Assembly: GCF_902459685.1 (NCBI RefSeq)
Contig: NZ_CABPSF010000003.1
Location: 682,001 to 746,000, forward strand
DNA from: Pandoraea iniqua
Lineage (GTDB): Bacteria > Pseudomonadota > Gammaproteobacteria > Burkholderiales > Burkholderiaceae
Direction: 5' to 3'
DNA length: 64,000 bases
A program made the translations under genes and the position numbers. Of the stretch, positions 1-8,124 are shown one piece after another. The notes under the pieces are model-generated. The model searched no databases and was not told where the DNA came from. It worked only from the letters and a program-made list of their open reading frames with translations. Position 1 is the first letter of the stretch; the number at the start of each line of letters is the position of its first letter.

Positions 1-361
1 GATCCACGCGAAACGGCTCGAATTCGTCAATCGTGATCGTGTAGCCCAGCACCTTGGCCAGCCCGATGAAATACGGTATTGACAGCCCGCCCGTGGCGTT
101 CGCCATGAACATCACCATCGACATGCGCTGTTGCAGCGTGTCGTCAGCTTTTGGCACAAGGCCAAATACGCGCTCCCAATCGGGCAGGAACTCGATAGCG
201 TCGAACGACGGCACGATGCCCAGCTCAACGACTCGCGCGTCGGCCAGCGCCTGGTCGAGCGCCTTGCCCTCTGCGGCCAGCTCGACCTTCAAGCTCGGAT
301 CGTTAGGCGAATAGGCAACCGGCGGCAGCAACTTGGCCAGCAGCGTCGCGTGCTGGCTCAT
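1..361 (-). CDS. YmfQ / Mu gp48-like baseplate protein (partial)
   Basis: The reading frame starts at an ATG at 361 and stays open to the window edge, giving about 120 N-terminal residues. The protein begins MSQHATLLAKLLPPVAYSP and carries FLPDWERVFGL followed by a run rich in Gln, Arg and Met. That pattern is typical of the DUF2313 (YmfQ, Mu gp48) family, which connects baseplate and tail fibres. The start overlaps the stop of the baseplate J gene in an ATGA, as expected for translationally coupled baseplate genes. The C-terminal half and the stop codon are not in the window. Confidence 0.8.
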   Translation of the reverse strand, partial: MSQHATLLAKLLPPVAYSPNDPSLKVELAAEGKALDQALADARVVELGIVPSFDAIEFLPDWERVFGLVPKADDTLQQRMSMVMFMANATGGLSIPYFIGLAKVLGYTITIDEFEPFRVD

Positions 362-1431
362 GGCTTCTTGTCCAGATAGATGTCACCGAGGCGGCACCAC
401 TCGATCACCGTCGCGTCGGCCTGCGGCACCACGTTTGCAAGCGGCGTCAACAGGTCGTAATCGAGCACGCCCGCGCAATCGCTGATGGCAGCGCCGATGC
501 GCGTACAAATCACCGTCATGCCCGGAATAATCGTTTGCGCGTAGGCGTCGATTGCGGGTTTGATAGTCTGGCGGGCTTCATCGATGGAAATGCCGTCGAG
601 TACGAGTAACGCGCGCACGTCATACGACTTGATCGTCGGGCTGATCGCCCGAAAGTCTTTCGCCGTCACCGGCCGCTTGTTGTCGATGTTGTTCTGCACC
701 GCCTGGAGCACTTCGTCGGACGGCAGGCCATCCTCGCCCAGCACCACCACGTCGACCGTGCCCAGGCCACGGCGCAGCGGGTAAACATATGCGGCCGTCA
801 CGCCCGGGACTTCCATCGCCCACTGCCAGTAGTCATACTTGTTGCCGCCTGCTGGCGGGTGCTGCATGCGGAACTCGACACGGGCAGCCAGGCTCTCCAA
901 CGACTCGATGTCTGCACCGCCGAGCAGCTTTTGAACAGTTGCGGCCGCATTGACGCCCATTGGCGGCACGGTCAGCGTGAGCGCATCGCCAGCAACACGA
1001 TTTGACGCGGTGCCCGACACATCGGCCGTAGCGCCAACAACCAGCGTCTGGTCAGCACCGATCTGCCCACCGGAGGTGGTCGTGTACGTCGTGCCATCGC
1101 GGTATTTGAGCGAAAGTCCAGACGCCACAGGCGTTTCAGCAACGCCGGTCAGTACAACGGCTCGATCCCCGCTGGCAGCCACGGCAGGCTTGCGCTCGAT
1201 GCTGTACATGCGGGCGTGCTTGATGAGGTTCTGCTCGTCGGCCGTGTCAAAGAAGAACTGACGGCCGGTGTACGACTGGTACTGATACAGCCCTTCGATG
1301 GCGCTCGCGGTACCGCTTGCGCGCACGTAGTAGTCCGAGTCAGAACTCACGTCCGCTTCGGGGCGTTGGTTCTGGATCTCGCGAAGGATGTTCGCGCGGA
1401 TCTGGTCGAGCGTGAGGACGGTGGCTGGCAT
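358..1431 (-). CDS. Baseplate J-family protein (Mu gp47)
   Basis: This 357-residue protein matches the baseplate J / Mu gp47 family in length and layout. It has an N-terminal segment with LTLDQIRANILREI, a Gly/Thr-rich beta middle, and a C-terminal part with YVYPLRRGLGTVDVVVLGEDG, a typical J-family stretch. Gp47 forms the baseplate wedge of contractile tails together with gp46. Its start codon abuts the end of the gp46 gene (shared base 1431), and its stop overlaps the start of gp48, so the three are one translational unit. Identity is from family pattern and gene order, not from an alignment. Confidence 0.9.
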   Translation of the reverse strand: MPATVLTLDQIRANILREIQNQRPEADVSSDSDYYVRASGTASAIEGLYQYQSYTGRQFFFDTADEQNLIKHARMYSIERKPAVAASGDRAVVLTGVAETPVASGLSLKYRDGTTYTTTSGGQIGADQTLVVGATADVSGTASNRVAGDALTLTVPPMGVNAAATVQKLLGGADIESLESLAARVEFRMQHPPAGGNKYDYWQWAMEVPGVTAAYVYPLRRGLGTVDVVVLGEDGLPSDEVLQAVQNNIDNKRPVTAKDFRAISPTIKSYDVRALLVLDGISIDEARQTIKPAIDAYAQTIIPGMTVICTRIGAAISDCAGVLDYDLLTPLANVVPQADATVIEWCRLGDIYLDKKP

Positions 1432-1781
1432 CAGGAAACCCTCACCGGATGTTCGAAATGGTCGACCTGGCCGTTGCTCTGGTAGACCGAGATAACGAGG
1501 ACAATCACGCCGGTCTTGCCGGTCTTCGGCTCAACCGTGACTTTTGATGCACGGCCGTCATCAACCAACGGTTGGAGTGCCTGTTCGGCGTATTGCACGG
1601 CAAGGTTTCGGGTGCGAGGTAGGTCTTTGGAGCGGGCCAGCGTGTAGAGCAGTGAGCCGACTTTGCGGTCAGCCCACCATGTGCCAAGCGGCACAGACAG
1701 GCGCAGGTACACAGCGTTTTGCAGCGTATTCGTCTGCTCGCCTGTGTAGCCGCCAGTGTGGGGATCGATGAGTGCGTCCAT
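1431..1781 (-). CDS. Mu gp46-like baseplate wedge protein
   Basis: This 116-residue protein has the features of the Mu gp46 / gpW-gp25-like wedge family. These are a short N-terminus ending in GGYTG, the stretch LSVPLGTWWADRKVGSLLY, and a C-terminal strand region ending in a hydrophobic VIVLVISV. It lies between gp45 and gp47, as in Mu. Its ATG sits 37 bases beyond a motif shared with two other late-gene starts (1818-1831), so it may begin its own transcript. No convincing Shine-Dalgarno sequence precedes the ATG; the bases immediately around the start (CGACATGGAC) match those at the gpI start. Confidence 0.88.
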   Translation of the reverse strand: MDALIDPHTGGYTGEQTNTLQNAVYLRLSVPLGTWWADRKVGSLLYTLARSKDLPRTRNLAVQYAEQALQPLVDDGRASKVTVEPKTGKTGVIVLVISVYQSNGQVDHFEHPVRVS

Positions 1782-1817
1782 GTCGATATTGTCGGAGCAT
1801 GGGCGCTAGTTTTGGAT

Positions 1818-1831
1818 GCTGGCGGATGTCA
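1818..1831 (-). promoter_or_regulatory. Candidate Mor/C-dependent late promoter motif (PP-like)
   Basis: On the minus strand this reads TGACATCCGCCAGC. It is an exact copy of the 14-mer found before gpI (14,078-14,091) and before the endolysin (22,287-22,300). It lies in the gp45-gp46 gap, 37 bases before the gp46 start. The match extends to 18 bases with the gpI copy (TGACATCCGCCAGCATCC). Mu has activator-dependent late promoters Plys, PI and PP in broadly comparable places. The role as a promoter or activator site is inferred from position. Confidence 0.6.
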
Positions 1832-1834
1832 GTG

Positions 1835-1855
1835 GGTTTGCGTGTGTGGCAAACC
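1835..1855 (-). terminator. Stem-loop after gp45, no T-tract
   Basis: Perfect 7-bp stem GGTTTGC / GCAAACC with a 7-base loop. It begins two bases after the gp45 stop codon and ends three bases before the late-promoter-like motif. No T run follows, so it is not a classical intrinsic terminator. It may slow or process read-through RNA ahead of the next transcription unit. Confidence 0.45.
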
Positions 1856-1857
1856 GA

Positions 1858-2478
1858 TCACGACGGTGGATCTGATTCGCCGTCAGGCGTGTGGTGCGTG
1901 TGCTCCAGATACGACTTACCGCCGATGGTGGCGTCACCGGAGACGTCGAGTTTGTCTATCGATGCGCCGCTGCCGCCCGAGACGGCCAAGCCGCCGCTGC
2001 CGGTGATCGCCTCGGCAACAGCCAGCTCGTGCGTGGCCTCTACCTTGGGGGTATCGAGCTTGATGCCCTGGCTTGCCTTGATCGTCGTCGTTTCGGAATC
2101 CACTACAAAATTCTTGGTCTTGAGCGTGGTCGTGTGATCCTTGCCAAACAACAGGTAGTCGCCATAGGCGTTATAGACGGCCGTCTCGCCCGTTTGCAGC
2201 CCCTTGATGCGAAGTTGCACATGCTCCGTAGCAACGATAACGCCGTGGCTGCTCGCACCGCCCACCGGCACGACCACAAGCATCGAACCGGGAGGCGGTG
2301 CGCTGGTAAAGCCGAAGTGCTGCATCAGCTCCACATCACTCAGTGGCTCGTCAGCCAGGCCGGTGCCGCTGGCCATGACTACTGGGCCTGCTGTATTGAC
2401 GCTCCCGAGCACGGCCCGAAAGACGCGACGTACCCCTGCGAGCGCACGCGAAATGCGCTTGTCAATTTCGGCGATCAT
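1858..2478 (-). CDS. Baseplate spike / assembly protein V (Mu gp45)
   Basis: This 206-residue protein is the central tail spike of a contractile-tail phage. The N-terminal half has an OB-fold-like segment (PPGSMLVVVPVGGASSHGV). The C-terminal half is a beta-helix-like series of short Thr/Val-rich strands. Near the C-terminus it has SYLEHTHHTPDG, whose HxH residues correspond to the iron-binding apex motif known from Mu gp45 and P2 gpV spikes. Its start overlaps the end of the gpP gene. A stem-loop and a late-promoter-like motif follow its stop. Confidence 0.88.
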   Translation of the reverse strand: MIAEIDKRISRALAGVRRVFRAVLGSVNTAGPVVMASGTGLADEPLSDVELMQHFGFTSAPPPGSMLVVVPVGGASSHGVIVATEHVQLRIKGLQTGETAVYNAYGDYLLFGKDHTTTLKTKNFVVDSETTTIKASQGIKLDTPKVEATHELAVAEAITGSGGLAVSGGSGASIDKLDVSGDATIGGKSYLEHTHHTPDGESDPPS

Positions 2479-3599
2479 TTCATGATATTCGCGTTAATGG
2501 TGGCATCCGTGACGATGAAACCGGGCTTCTCGTGCTTGCCGCCATGACGATGTTTGCGCCCAGAGTGCGGATGCGCATCCGGAATCCACACGCCGTCTTC
2601 CTTCAGCTTGAGCGATGTCCTATTGCCGGACTCTCCTCCCGTCAGACGTCGCCCCATCAGAAAATAGATGGCATCGACACCGTACTCTTCCCACACAATG
2701 TGCACACGCTGGCCAGGCTTCCAAAGTGCACCATCAGCGGTTCGATGCCCCTTCACGCTCGCCTGCAGCGTATGCGCGGCCAGCGCCGAATCGGAAATGA
2801 TCTTCTTGGCTCGTGACTGCACAGCCGCAAGATTGGGTGCGTCGTGATCGACGAAGATCTTCGGGCGATAGGTCAGTACGCTCGTATCCTTGACCGTCGT
2901 CTTGATGGCCGCAGCCGCAGAGCCGTGCGAAGTGCCGTGCGCCTGCCCCAACACGGTCACCTCGGAATACCGCTCGGAATTCGACAGATCCTCATCGAAC
3001 CATTCGACGTTATTGCCGCGCCCATCGTCGCGCAACACCAGGCTCGCCACTGGCGGCGCGTTGTAGTCCGGCCCACCAATCACCAGCGTGCCGTCCGGTT
3101 CGAACCAGGGCCACAGTCCTTCGCCTTCCGCTGCGTGCACAAGCGCGTCCCAGGCGGACTCCCCCGGTTCGACGCTGATCTTGTCCCACTGTGTCGGCGA
3201 GGTTGCGCTCTGAATACGAATTTTGGTGATGCCAAGCGGCTTGACAATCGTCGCAGCAACCTCCGCCAGCGTCACTTGTTTGGCGGTGAATATCGGCGCA
3301 GAACAGTCACGCAGAACGCTCGCCATATCGCGCCCACTGATCGCGAGCGATTTGCCGTCTTTGCCGGTTCGCCGCTTAACGCGATCGACAAAGCCGCTAA
3401 GCACCGTCTCGCCACCGACTTTGACTTGAACGGACGCACCACGCTGGATGTTGTCCGGCATCTTGCCCGCAGGCTTTGTTAGTCGAACGTCCCACGCATC
3501 GGCAGGAATCAGCAAATCGGAATCGATGGAATACGCAGTCCACTGGCTATGCGACTTGCCACCGACCATCACCGTTACCGTCTCATCGCGCGAAGCCAC
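2475..3599 (-). CDS. Baseplate hub protein gpP (Mu gp44)
   Basis: This 374-residue protein matches the Mu gpP / P2 gpD-like hub family. It has an N-terminal VTVMVGGKSHSQWTAYSID with the strand pattern of the family, GFVDRVKRRTGKDGKSLAISGRDM, and a C-terminal segment with GQRVHIVWEEYGVDAIYFLMGR. It would form the ring on which the gp45 spike sits. A His/Lys-rich C-terminal stretch (HSGRKHRHGGKHEK) precedes the end. It overlaps gpN upstream by 17 bases and gp45 downstream by 4, consistent with one baseplate operon. Confidence 0.88.
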   Translation of the reverse strand: MASRDETVTVMVGGKSHSQWTAYSIDSDLLIPADAWDVRLTKPAGKMPDNIQRGASVQVKVGGETVLSGFVDRVKRRTGKDGKSLAISGRDMASVLRDCSAPIFTAKQVTLAEVAATIVKPLGITKIRIQSATSPTQWDKISVEPGESAWDALVHAAEGEGLWPWFEPDGTLVIGGPDYNAPPVASLVLRDDGRGNNVEWFDEDLSNSERYSEVTVLGQAHGTSHGSAAAAIKTTVKDTSVLTYRPKIFVDHDAPNLAAVQSRAKKIISDSALAAHTLQASVKGHRTADGALWKPGQRVHIVWEEYGVDAIYFLMGRRLTGGESGNRTSLKLKEDGVWIPDAHPHSGRKHRHGGKHEKPGFIVTDATINANIMK

Positions 3600-4893
3600 G
3601 GAGCACCTCCCCTCGGGTGATGAAATTGGGATTCTTGAGCGCTGGGTTCAGGCGCAGCAGCTCGGCCGAGCGCTGCGCGTCGCCATACCAATCGAACGCC
3701 AGGAGCGTCAGATTGGTATCCACGGGAACCGTGCGAGTGACGATCGGCGGCATCGCATCCATCACCGAGACCGTCAATTGCTGGAGCGACAGGGCCGCAT
3801 CCTTGAGAGGCTCAACGATGGGTCGATACTGCTCAACCGTCATGCTGCTGGTCGCCAGGTCAATCGCGTCCTGAATCTGACCACGGGTGTCGTCCGCAAT
3901 CTGTTCGATCTGGTCAGGTGTGAGCGTCGGCGTGTCCGCCTGATTCGCCAACACGTCGGAGGCCACTTGGGTCGTTTGCGACGCCACGATCACCGAGGTC
4001 AGCATCGTCACCAGTTGCACGTCGCTCGGATCGGCCACAACAGCGCTCGGTTGCGGTGGTGAGTAAGGCGCAGTCGGATCAAACGGCGTATCGGTCACCA
4101 CGTTGGCATTGGGCGTGCCCGGAATGACCACGGTCTCGCCCTTGGCCGCAGCAGCGGGAATCGACACAACCGATTTCGACTGCTTTCCCAGGGCATTCCA
4201 GTCCGACATTTCCAGCCCATCAGAGAAAGCGTGCATCAGGTTCATGCCGCTGGTCAGGCCGATCATGTCCGATGCGAACGCGCTGGGAAACGCCAGATAG
4301 TCCAGACCGACCGTCTTGAACCCGATGACCAACGAGCGCAGCGGTGAGACGGTGTCAAGCATGTTGTCGCGAAACGCGTTCAAACGTTGCATGCCAGCCT
4401 TTGCTGCCTTCAGGGCATCCACGGCCATTCCAAAAACGCTACTGGCGGCGGACTGTGCGTCGTTGGCCAGTTGCGCAGTGGCATCAGCCTTCTGCGGCGG
4501 ATCCTCGCCCGTGTAGAGCAAGTTGCCGGGCTTGGACGCCGCGAACTTCATGTCGATCCGGCAGGAGTCCCGGTTCTCTGCGTCGTGAGAAATGTGGCCG
4601 CCCAGGAACTGCATGTCCGGCATCGAGCCGAAGATCGGGTGAATCAACTCGGCGGGCCCCTTAGTGGCAAGGGCGTTGAGCAACTGCCGCATCTGCGTTT
4701 CGTAGTCGTCGCCGAAGAGCTCCGCCGTCATCGACACTTCGCGGGCCTTTTGGCCCAAGTCTTCAATGTCCTCGCCGTCGACGTTCGGATACTTGTAGCG
4801 AGAGACCGAGCGATCCAGCGTATCGTCGGCGCGCAAACACTCGAAGGGAACGCCACGAAACGAGGCGTCGAATAGGTTCTCAGACCATGCCAT
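3583..4893 (-). CDS. DNA circularisation / tail protein gpN (Mu gp43)
   Basis: The 436-residue protein starts with WSENLFDASFRGVPFEC, a strong signature of the Mu gpN family (DNA circularisation protein N-terminal domain). It ends in a LysM-like segment with LLAFDWYGDAQRSAELLRLNP, also usual for the family. In virions gpN belongs to the tail/baseplate; the circularisation role is the historic family name. The middle third is Ala/Ser/Thr-rich and less conserved. It sits between the tape measure gene (one base away) and gpP (overlapping). Confidence 0.88.
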   Translation of the reverse strand: MAWSENLFDASFRGVPFECLRADDTLDRSVSRYKYPNVDGEDIEDLGQKAREVSMTAELFGDDYETQMRQLLNALATKGPAELIHPIFGSMPDMQFLGGHISHDAENRDSCRIDMKFAASKPGNLLYTGEDPPQKADATAQLANDAQSAASSVFGMAVDALKAAKAGMQRLNAFRDNMLDTVSPLRSLVIGFKTVGLDYLAFPSAFASDMIGLTSGMNLMHAFSDGLEMSDWNALGKQSKSVVSIPAAAAKGETVVIPGTPNANVVTDTPFDPTAPYSPPQPSAVVADPSDVQLVTMLTSVIVASQTTQVASDVLANQADTPTLTPDQIEQIADDTRGQIQDAIDLATSSMTVEQYRPIVEPLKDAALSLQQLTVSVMDAMPPIVTRTVPVDTNLTLLAFDWYGDAQRSAELLRLNPALKNPNFITRGEVLRGFAR

Positions 4894-4894
4894 A

Positions 4895-7180
4895 TCAGTG
4901 ACGCTCCGCCATTTGCTGGTTCACTTTGTTCACCGCCTGGGCGATCTGGTGACCATCAAGATTGATAACGATTGGTTGAGGTGCGGCGGCCTTCTCGGTT
5001 TTCTTCTCTGCGAAAAGAGCATCGCCGATCATCTTGCCCAGCTTCTCGCCCCAGCCGCTGCCGAAGTAGCCACCCACGGCTCCAGCAGCCATTCCAACTG
5101 CGCCGCCGATGGCCGTACCAACAACGGGCACCACCGAGCCGATGGCCGCGCCAGCAGCACCACCGGCTGCGCCGCCTGCCATAGCACCAGCAACACCACC
5201 GATGGCCTTGCCCGCAACGCCAACATAGGCTGCGTGTTTTTGTGCAGCGGTTTTCGTGTCGTCATGAGCGACGTTCCACGCCTCGTAGGCAGTCGTGGCA
5301 ATCTGCAGCGGCGCGGCCAGTTTGCCGAAGAGCTTGGCACCCTTCATGGCCTTCGCGCCCATCGAAACAGCCTCGGTCGCGACGCCCGCTTTGCTAACGC
5401 CACCGACCACGCTTGCCGCCTCTCCAGCGACGCCCGCTGCTGCCGCAGAGCCGCCACCCGTGATCATGCGAAATGCGCCCATCGCGCCCACGGCCATCGT
5501 CAACGTCTCAAAGGCCATCGTGGTGGCAGAAATTGCCTTGGTGAGACCGGGATACTGCTGAGCGTATTCCGCCAGTTTTTCGGACGCATTGCCCAGCCCG
5601 TGATTGAGACCGCGCACGGTCTCCATCTCGCCAATCTCTTTCTCGTTCTTGAGCTTGCCGACCTTGTAGCCGTCCATGCTCTGCGCGACCTGGGCATCAC
5701 TGGCAATCGTGCCACCGCCCTTTTGGTACTCCTTCATTGCCGCTTCATAGACTTCCTTGCGCTTGTCCGTCTGCGTCATGTAGCCAGTAAGCGCCATCAC
5801 GGATTGCTGATTGCCGAACAGTTTGCCGATGGCCGAACCCTGCAGCAGGTTCGCCATGTTGGTAAGCAGTTCCTTTTGCTCGCCTGGCTTGGCCGTCTTC
5901 AGCTTCGCCTGGATGTCCTGGTACTGTTTGTCGTTCTTGAACGTCGTCTGCACCATCGAGACAACGGCATCGAGCATGTCGCCGCCCCCGGCCAGCGTCT
6001 TGGTGCGGACTTCATCGAAATTCTTGATCCCGGCACGCTTGGCCCGCGTAGCAAACTCCGTGCTCGATAGCTGGCTGAGAAGATCCTTGACGTTATCGCC
6101 CGCCTGACCGGCCGAACCCGCCGTCGACATCGCCGTTTCGTTCAGCGCGAGAATCTTGGCCATGCCCTTGGCACCGGAAAAACCGGCGTTGGCCGCTGCC
6201 GCCATCTGTGCAGGCAGGTACTGAGCCAACTGTGGAATCTTGAATTCCCCCATGTGGCCAGCGACCGCCGTCATGTCGAGCACCTTGCCGGTGTCGTTCT
6301 CGCCAAAGTGCATGTTCTGCACAGCCTTGACTGCGATGTTGCCCAGCTCGACGGCGCTCGCGCCTTCCGCCGTGGCACCGAGTTGCAGCTTGGGCAGCAG
6401 GTCAAACGCGGCCTTACGGCCGAGCGTGTCGTGCGAGAGCAGTTTCTCCAGGGTTTCAGTGGCATCCTCTAGCGAGCCGCCACCCTGGCGCACCGCTGCG
6501 TAGATCGCCTGGCGCAGCTCATTCGTCTTGCCGACCCGCTGCTGCGGCGTCAGATCCCGGTAGCTGGTGTTGGCCATCAGCGCGAGGTGCTGATCGAAAT
6601 TCATCGTGCGACTGACCGGATCAGCCACCGCGTGCGTTGCACCCCAGACGCCCGCCACACCCTCGCCTATATGCATTGCGCCCTTGGCCGCATGACCAAG
6701 GCTCAGCTCGTGCTTTTCGACCTTTCCGAATTCCTGGTTCAGCTCCGCGACTTTCTTCTGCAGTGAGGAGAATGCGCGGATCTGCTCTTCGGTCGACCGA
6801 AAGCCCGCACGCTCCAGGCGGCTGTACGCCGCGATCGTCTGGTCGATTTCACGGCGAATCGCCTGATCGGATCGCGCACCCAGCGTCTCACGAGCATCGG
6901 CAAGTCGCCGGGTCGCTGAGATCGCGGTTTGTGTCGCCGCCACATAGACTTCGCCGGTCTGCTTCGCCTTGGTCTGAATCGTCCCTTCAGCCTTTCCACT
7001 CTCCGCCAAGCGGGCTGAATTCAGTGAGTGCGTCGCACTGACCGCTACCCTCGAAGCGTCGACGTAGGCTTGCCCCGTCTGCCGCGCGGCCGTCTGGACA
7101 TTGCGCTCGGCTTGCCGAGCGGCGCCCGACGACTCGTCGCGCAAGCGCAGGGTCATGCCGACTTCGAGGTCACGGGACAT
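4895..7180 (-). CDS. Tail tape measure protein (Mu gp42-like)
   Basis: This 761-residue protein is the largest product of the tail block and lies directly after the frameshifted chaperone, the usual place for a tape measure. The first 170 residues are helical and Ala/Arg/Glu-rich, with an internal repeat (QTAARQTGQAYVDASRVAVS, then a similar copy about 40 residues later). The middle resembles the TP901-type tape measure core. Residues about 560-720 hold hydrophobic Ala/Gly-rich segments likely to be membrane-active at DNA injection. Its ATG overlaps the stop of the frameshift product (TAATG). Its length should set tail length. Confidence 0.9.
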   Translation of the reverse strand: MSRDLEVGMTLRLRDESSGAARQAERNVQTAARQTGQAYVDASRVAVSATHSLNSARLAESGKAEGTIQTKAKQTGEVYVAATQTAISATRRLADARETLGARSDQAIRREIDQTIAAYSRLERAGFRSTEEQIRAFSSLQKKVAELNQEFGKVEKHELSLGHAAKGAMHIGEGVAGVWGATHAVADPVSRTMNFDQHLALMANTSYRDLTPQQRVGKTNELRQAIYAAVRQGGGSLEDATETLEKLLSHDTLGRKAAFDLLPKLQLGATAEGASAVELGNIAVKAVQNMHFGENDTGKVLDMTAVAGHMGEFKIPQLAQYLPAQMAAAANAGFSGAKGMAKILALNETAMSTAGSAGQAGDNVKDLLSQLSSTEFATRAKRAGIKNFDEVRTKTLAGGGDMLDAVVSMVQTTFKNDKQYQDIQAKLKTAKPGEQKELLTNMANLLQGSAIGKLFGNQQSVMALTGYMTQTDKRKEVYEAAMKEYQKGGGTIASDAQVAQSMDGYKVGKLKNEKEIGEMETVRGLNHGLGNASEKLAEYAQQYPGLTKAISATTMAFETLTMAVGAMGAFRMITGGGSAAAAGVAGEAASVVGGVSKAGVATEAVSMGAKAMKGAKLFGKLAAPLQIATTAYEAWNVAHDDTKTAAQKHAAYVGVAGKAIGGVAGAMAGGAAGGAAGAAIGSVVPVVGTAIGGAVGMAAGAVGGYFGSGWGEKLGKMIGDALFAEKKTEKAAAPQPIVINLDGHQIAQAVNKVNQQMAERH

Positions 7181-7724
7181 TACTTACCTTTTGGCTTCTT
7201 GGATTTCTTCAAACGTGGCCTGCGCATGCTGACCACTTCCCGGGACGAACCGCCGCGCGACGAACCGTGCGGCTTGCCGTTGAGCGTCTCCAACGCATAG
7301 ACGAACCCGGCAATCTCGGTATCCGTCATGCGCTGGAGTCGCTCTTCGTTTATTCCGTACTTTCCGAAGACGAGGACTGCGAGTCGATACTCTCGGATTC
7401 GGGGATCTGATTCGAAACGATCAGCGATTTTTTTAGTCGCTCCTGGGCCGCCTCCATGATCTGGTAATCGATCTCAACGGCCGACACGATCAGCTCCTCG
7501 GTGATCTTCTCGGGCGGAATGGTGCCGAGGCTCGTGATGCAGCGAGTCAGCATGGCAGCGTCGAATCGGGCGTTCGACACCATGCTCCCCATGACGTCCG
7601 GGCTTTCGGCCACCTCGATACGATCCCCCACACGAGGCAGACGCACCTCGAAGTCACGATGCATCTGGCCGCTTCCGGCGGGATATTCGATGCCGCAGAG
7701 CAGCTTGTCTTTGATAGTCAGCAT
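7180..7724 (-). CDS. Tail assembly chaperone (gp41) with -1 frameshift extension
   Basis: The zero-frame product (7350-7724) is 124 residues, begins MLTIKDKLLCGIEYPAGSG and matches the Mu gp41 family. Its tail after residue about 100 is low-complexity Ser/Glu. At 7434-7428 the sequence A-AAA-AAA lies in the frame required for -1 slippage (codons CTA AAA AAA). From there the -1 frame is open for 82 codons, to a TAA at 7182-7180 that overlaps the tape measure ATG. The extension reads naturally (FGKYGINEERLQRMTDTEIAGF, ending in a Lys-rich tail). Producing a short and a frameshifted long chaperone is conserved in long-tailed phages, including Mu, where the shift is -2. Confidence 0.82.
7428..7434 (-). 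other. Slippery heptamer A-AAA-AAA for -1 frameshifting
   Basis: Seven consecutive A residues on the minus strand follow CT. They give zero-frame codons CTA AAA AAA TCG and therefore an X-XXY-YYZ-type slip site. The downstream -1 frame has no stop for 82 codons. The zero frame continues another 25 codons as Ser/Glu-rich sequence and then stops. Confidence 0.75.
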
Positions 7725-8099
7725 TTATTCATCCACCTTTTGAGTTGCAAAAATAGTCAGGTCACGACGTGCTTCGTTATCGACCGAGTACTGCGTGCCG
7801 ACGTCGATCGTGACGCAGTCCCGGTAGCTGGTGCGCTTTCCGCCAGCGACAGGGGACGTCGTCAATTTGCCGCCGTGCATGTTCCACCAGTCGATTTCTT
7901 CCTCGTCCTGCGGAATCACAACGGTGACCTTCAAATCGTGCGATTCCACACCGCGAGAAACGCCCGCAGCACGTCCCGAACGGTTCATCGTCTTCACCGG
8001 CTTCTTTCCGGTGTGCGACGTAACCGAGAACGACACCACCTCGGCCTCTTGTCCGTCGACCTCCAGCACGATGGCGCCGACGTAATCTTTCAATGCCAT
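7725..8099 (-). CDS. Tail tube protein (Mu gpM / gp40)
   Basis: This 124-residue protein lies directly after the sheath gene, the conserved place of the tail tube. It has the family pattern: a short N-terminal helix, GAIVLEVDGQEAEVVSF strands, TMNRSGRAAGVSRGVESHDL, then DEEEIDWWNMHGGKLT. The tube monomer stacks in hexameric rings inside the sheath. The start is followed closely by the chaperone gene, whose start codon abuts the tube stop. Confidence 0.87.
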   Translation of the reverse strand: MALKDYVGAIVLEVDGQEAEVVSFSVTSHTGKKPVKTMNRSGRAAGVSRGVESHDLKVTVVIPQDEEEIDWWNMHGGKLTTSPVAGGKRTSYRDCVTIDVGTQYSVDNEARRDLTIFATQKVDE

Positions 8100-8124
8100 G
8101 ATTGGCTCCTTTGGCTATGTCGGG

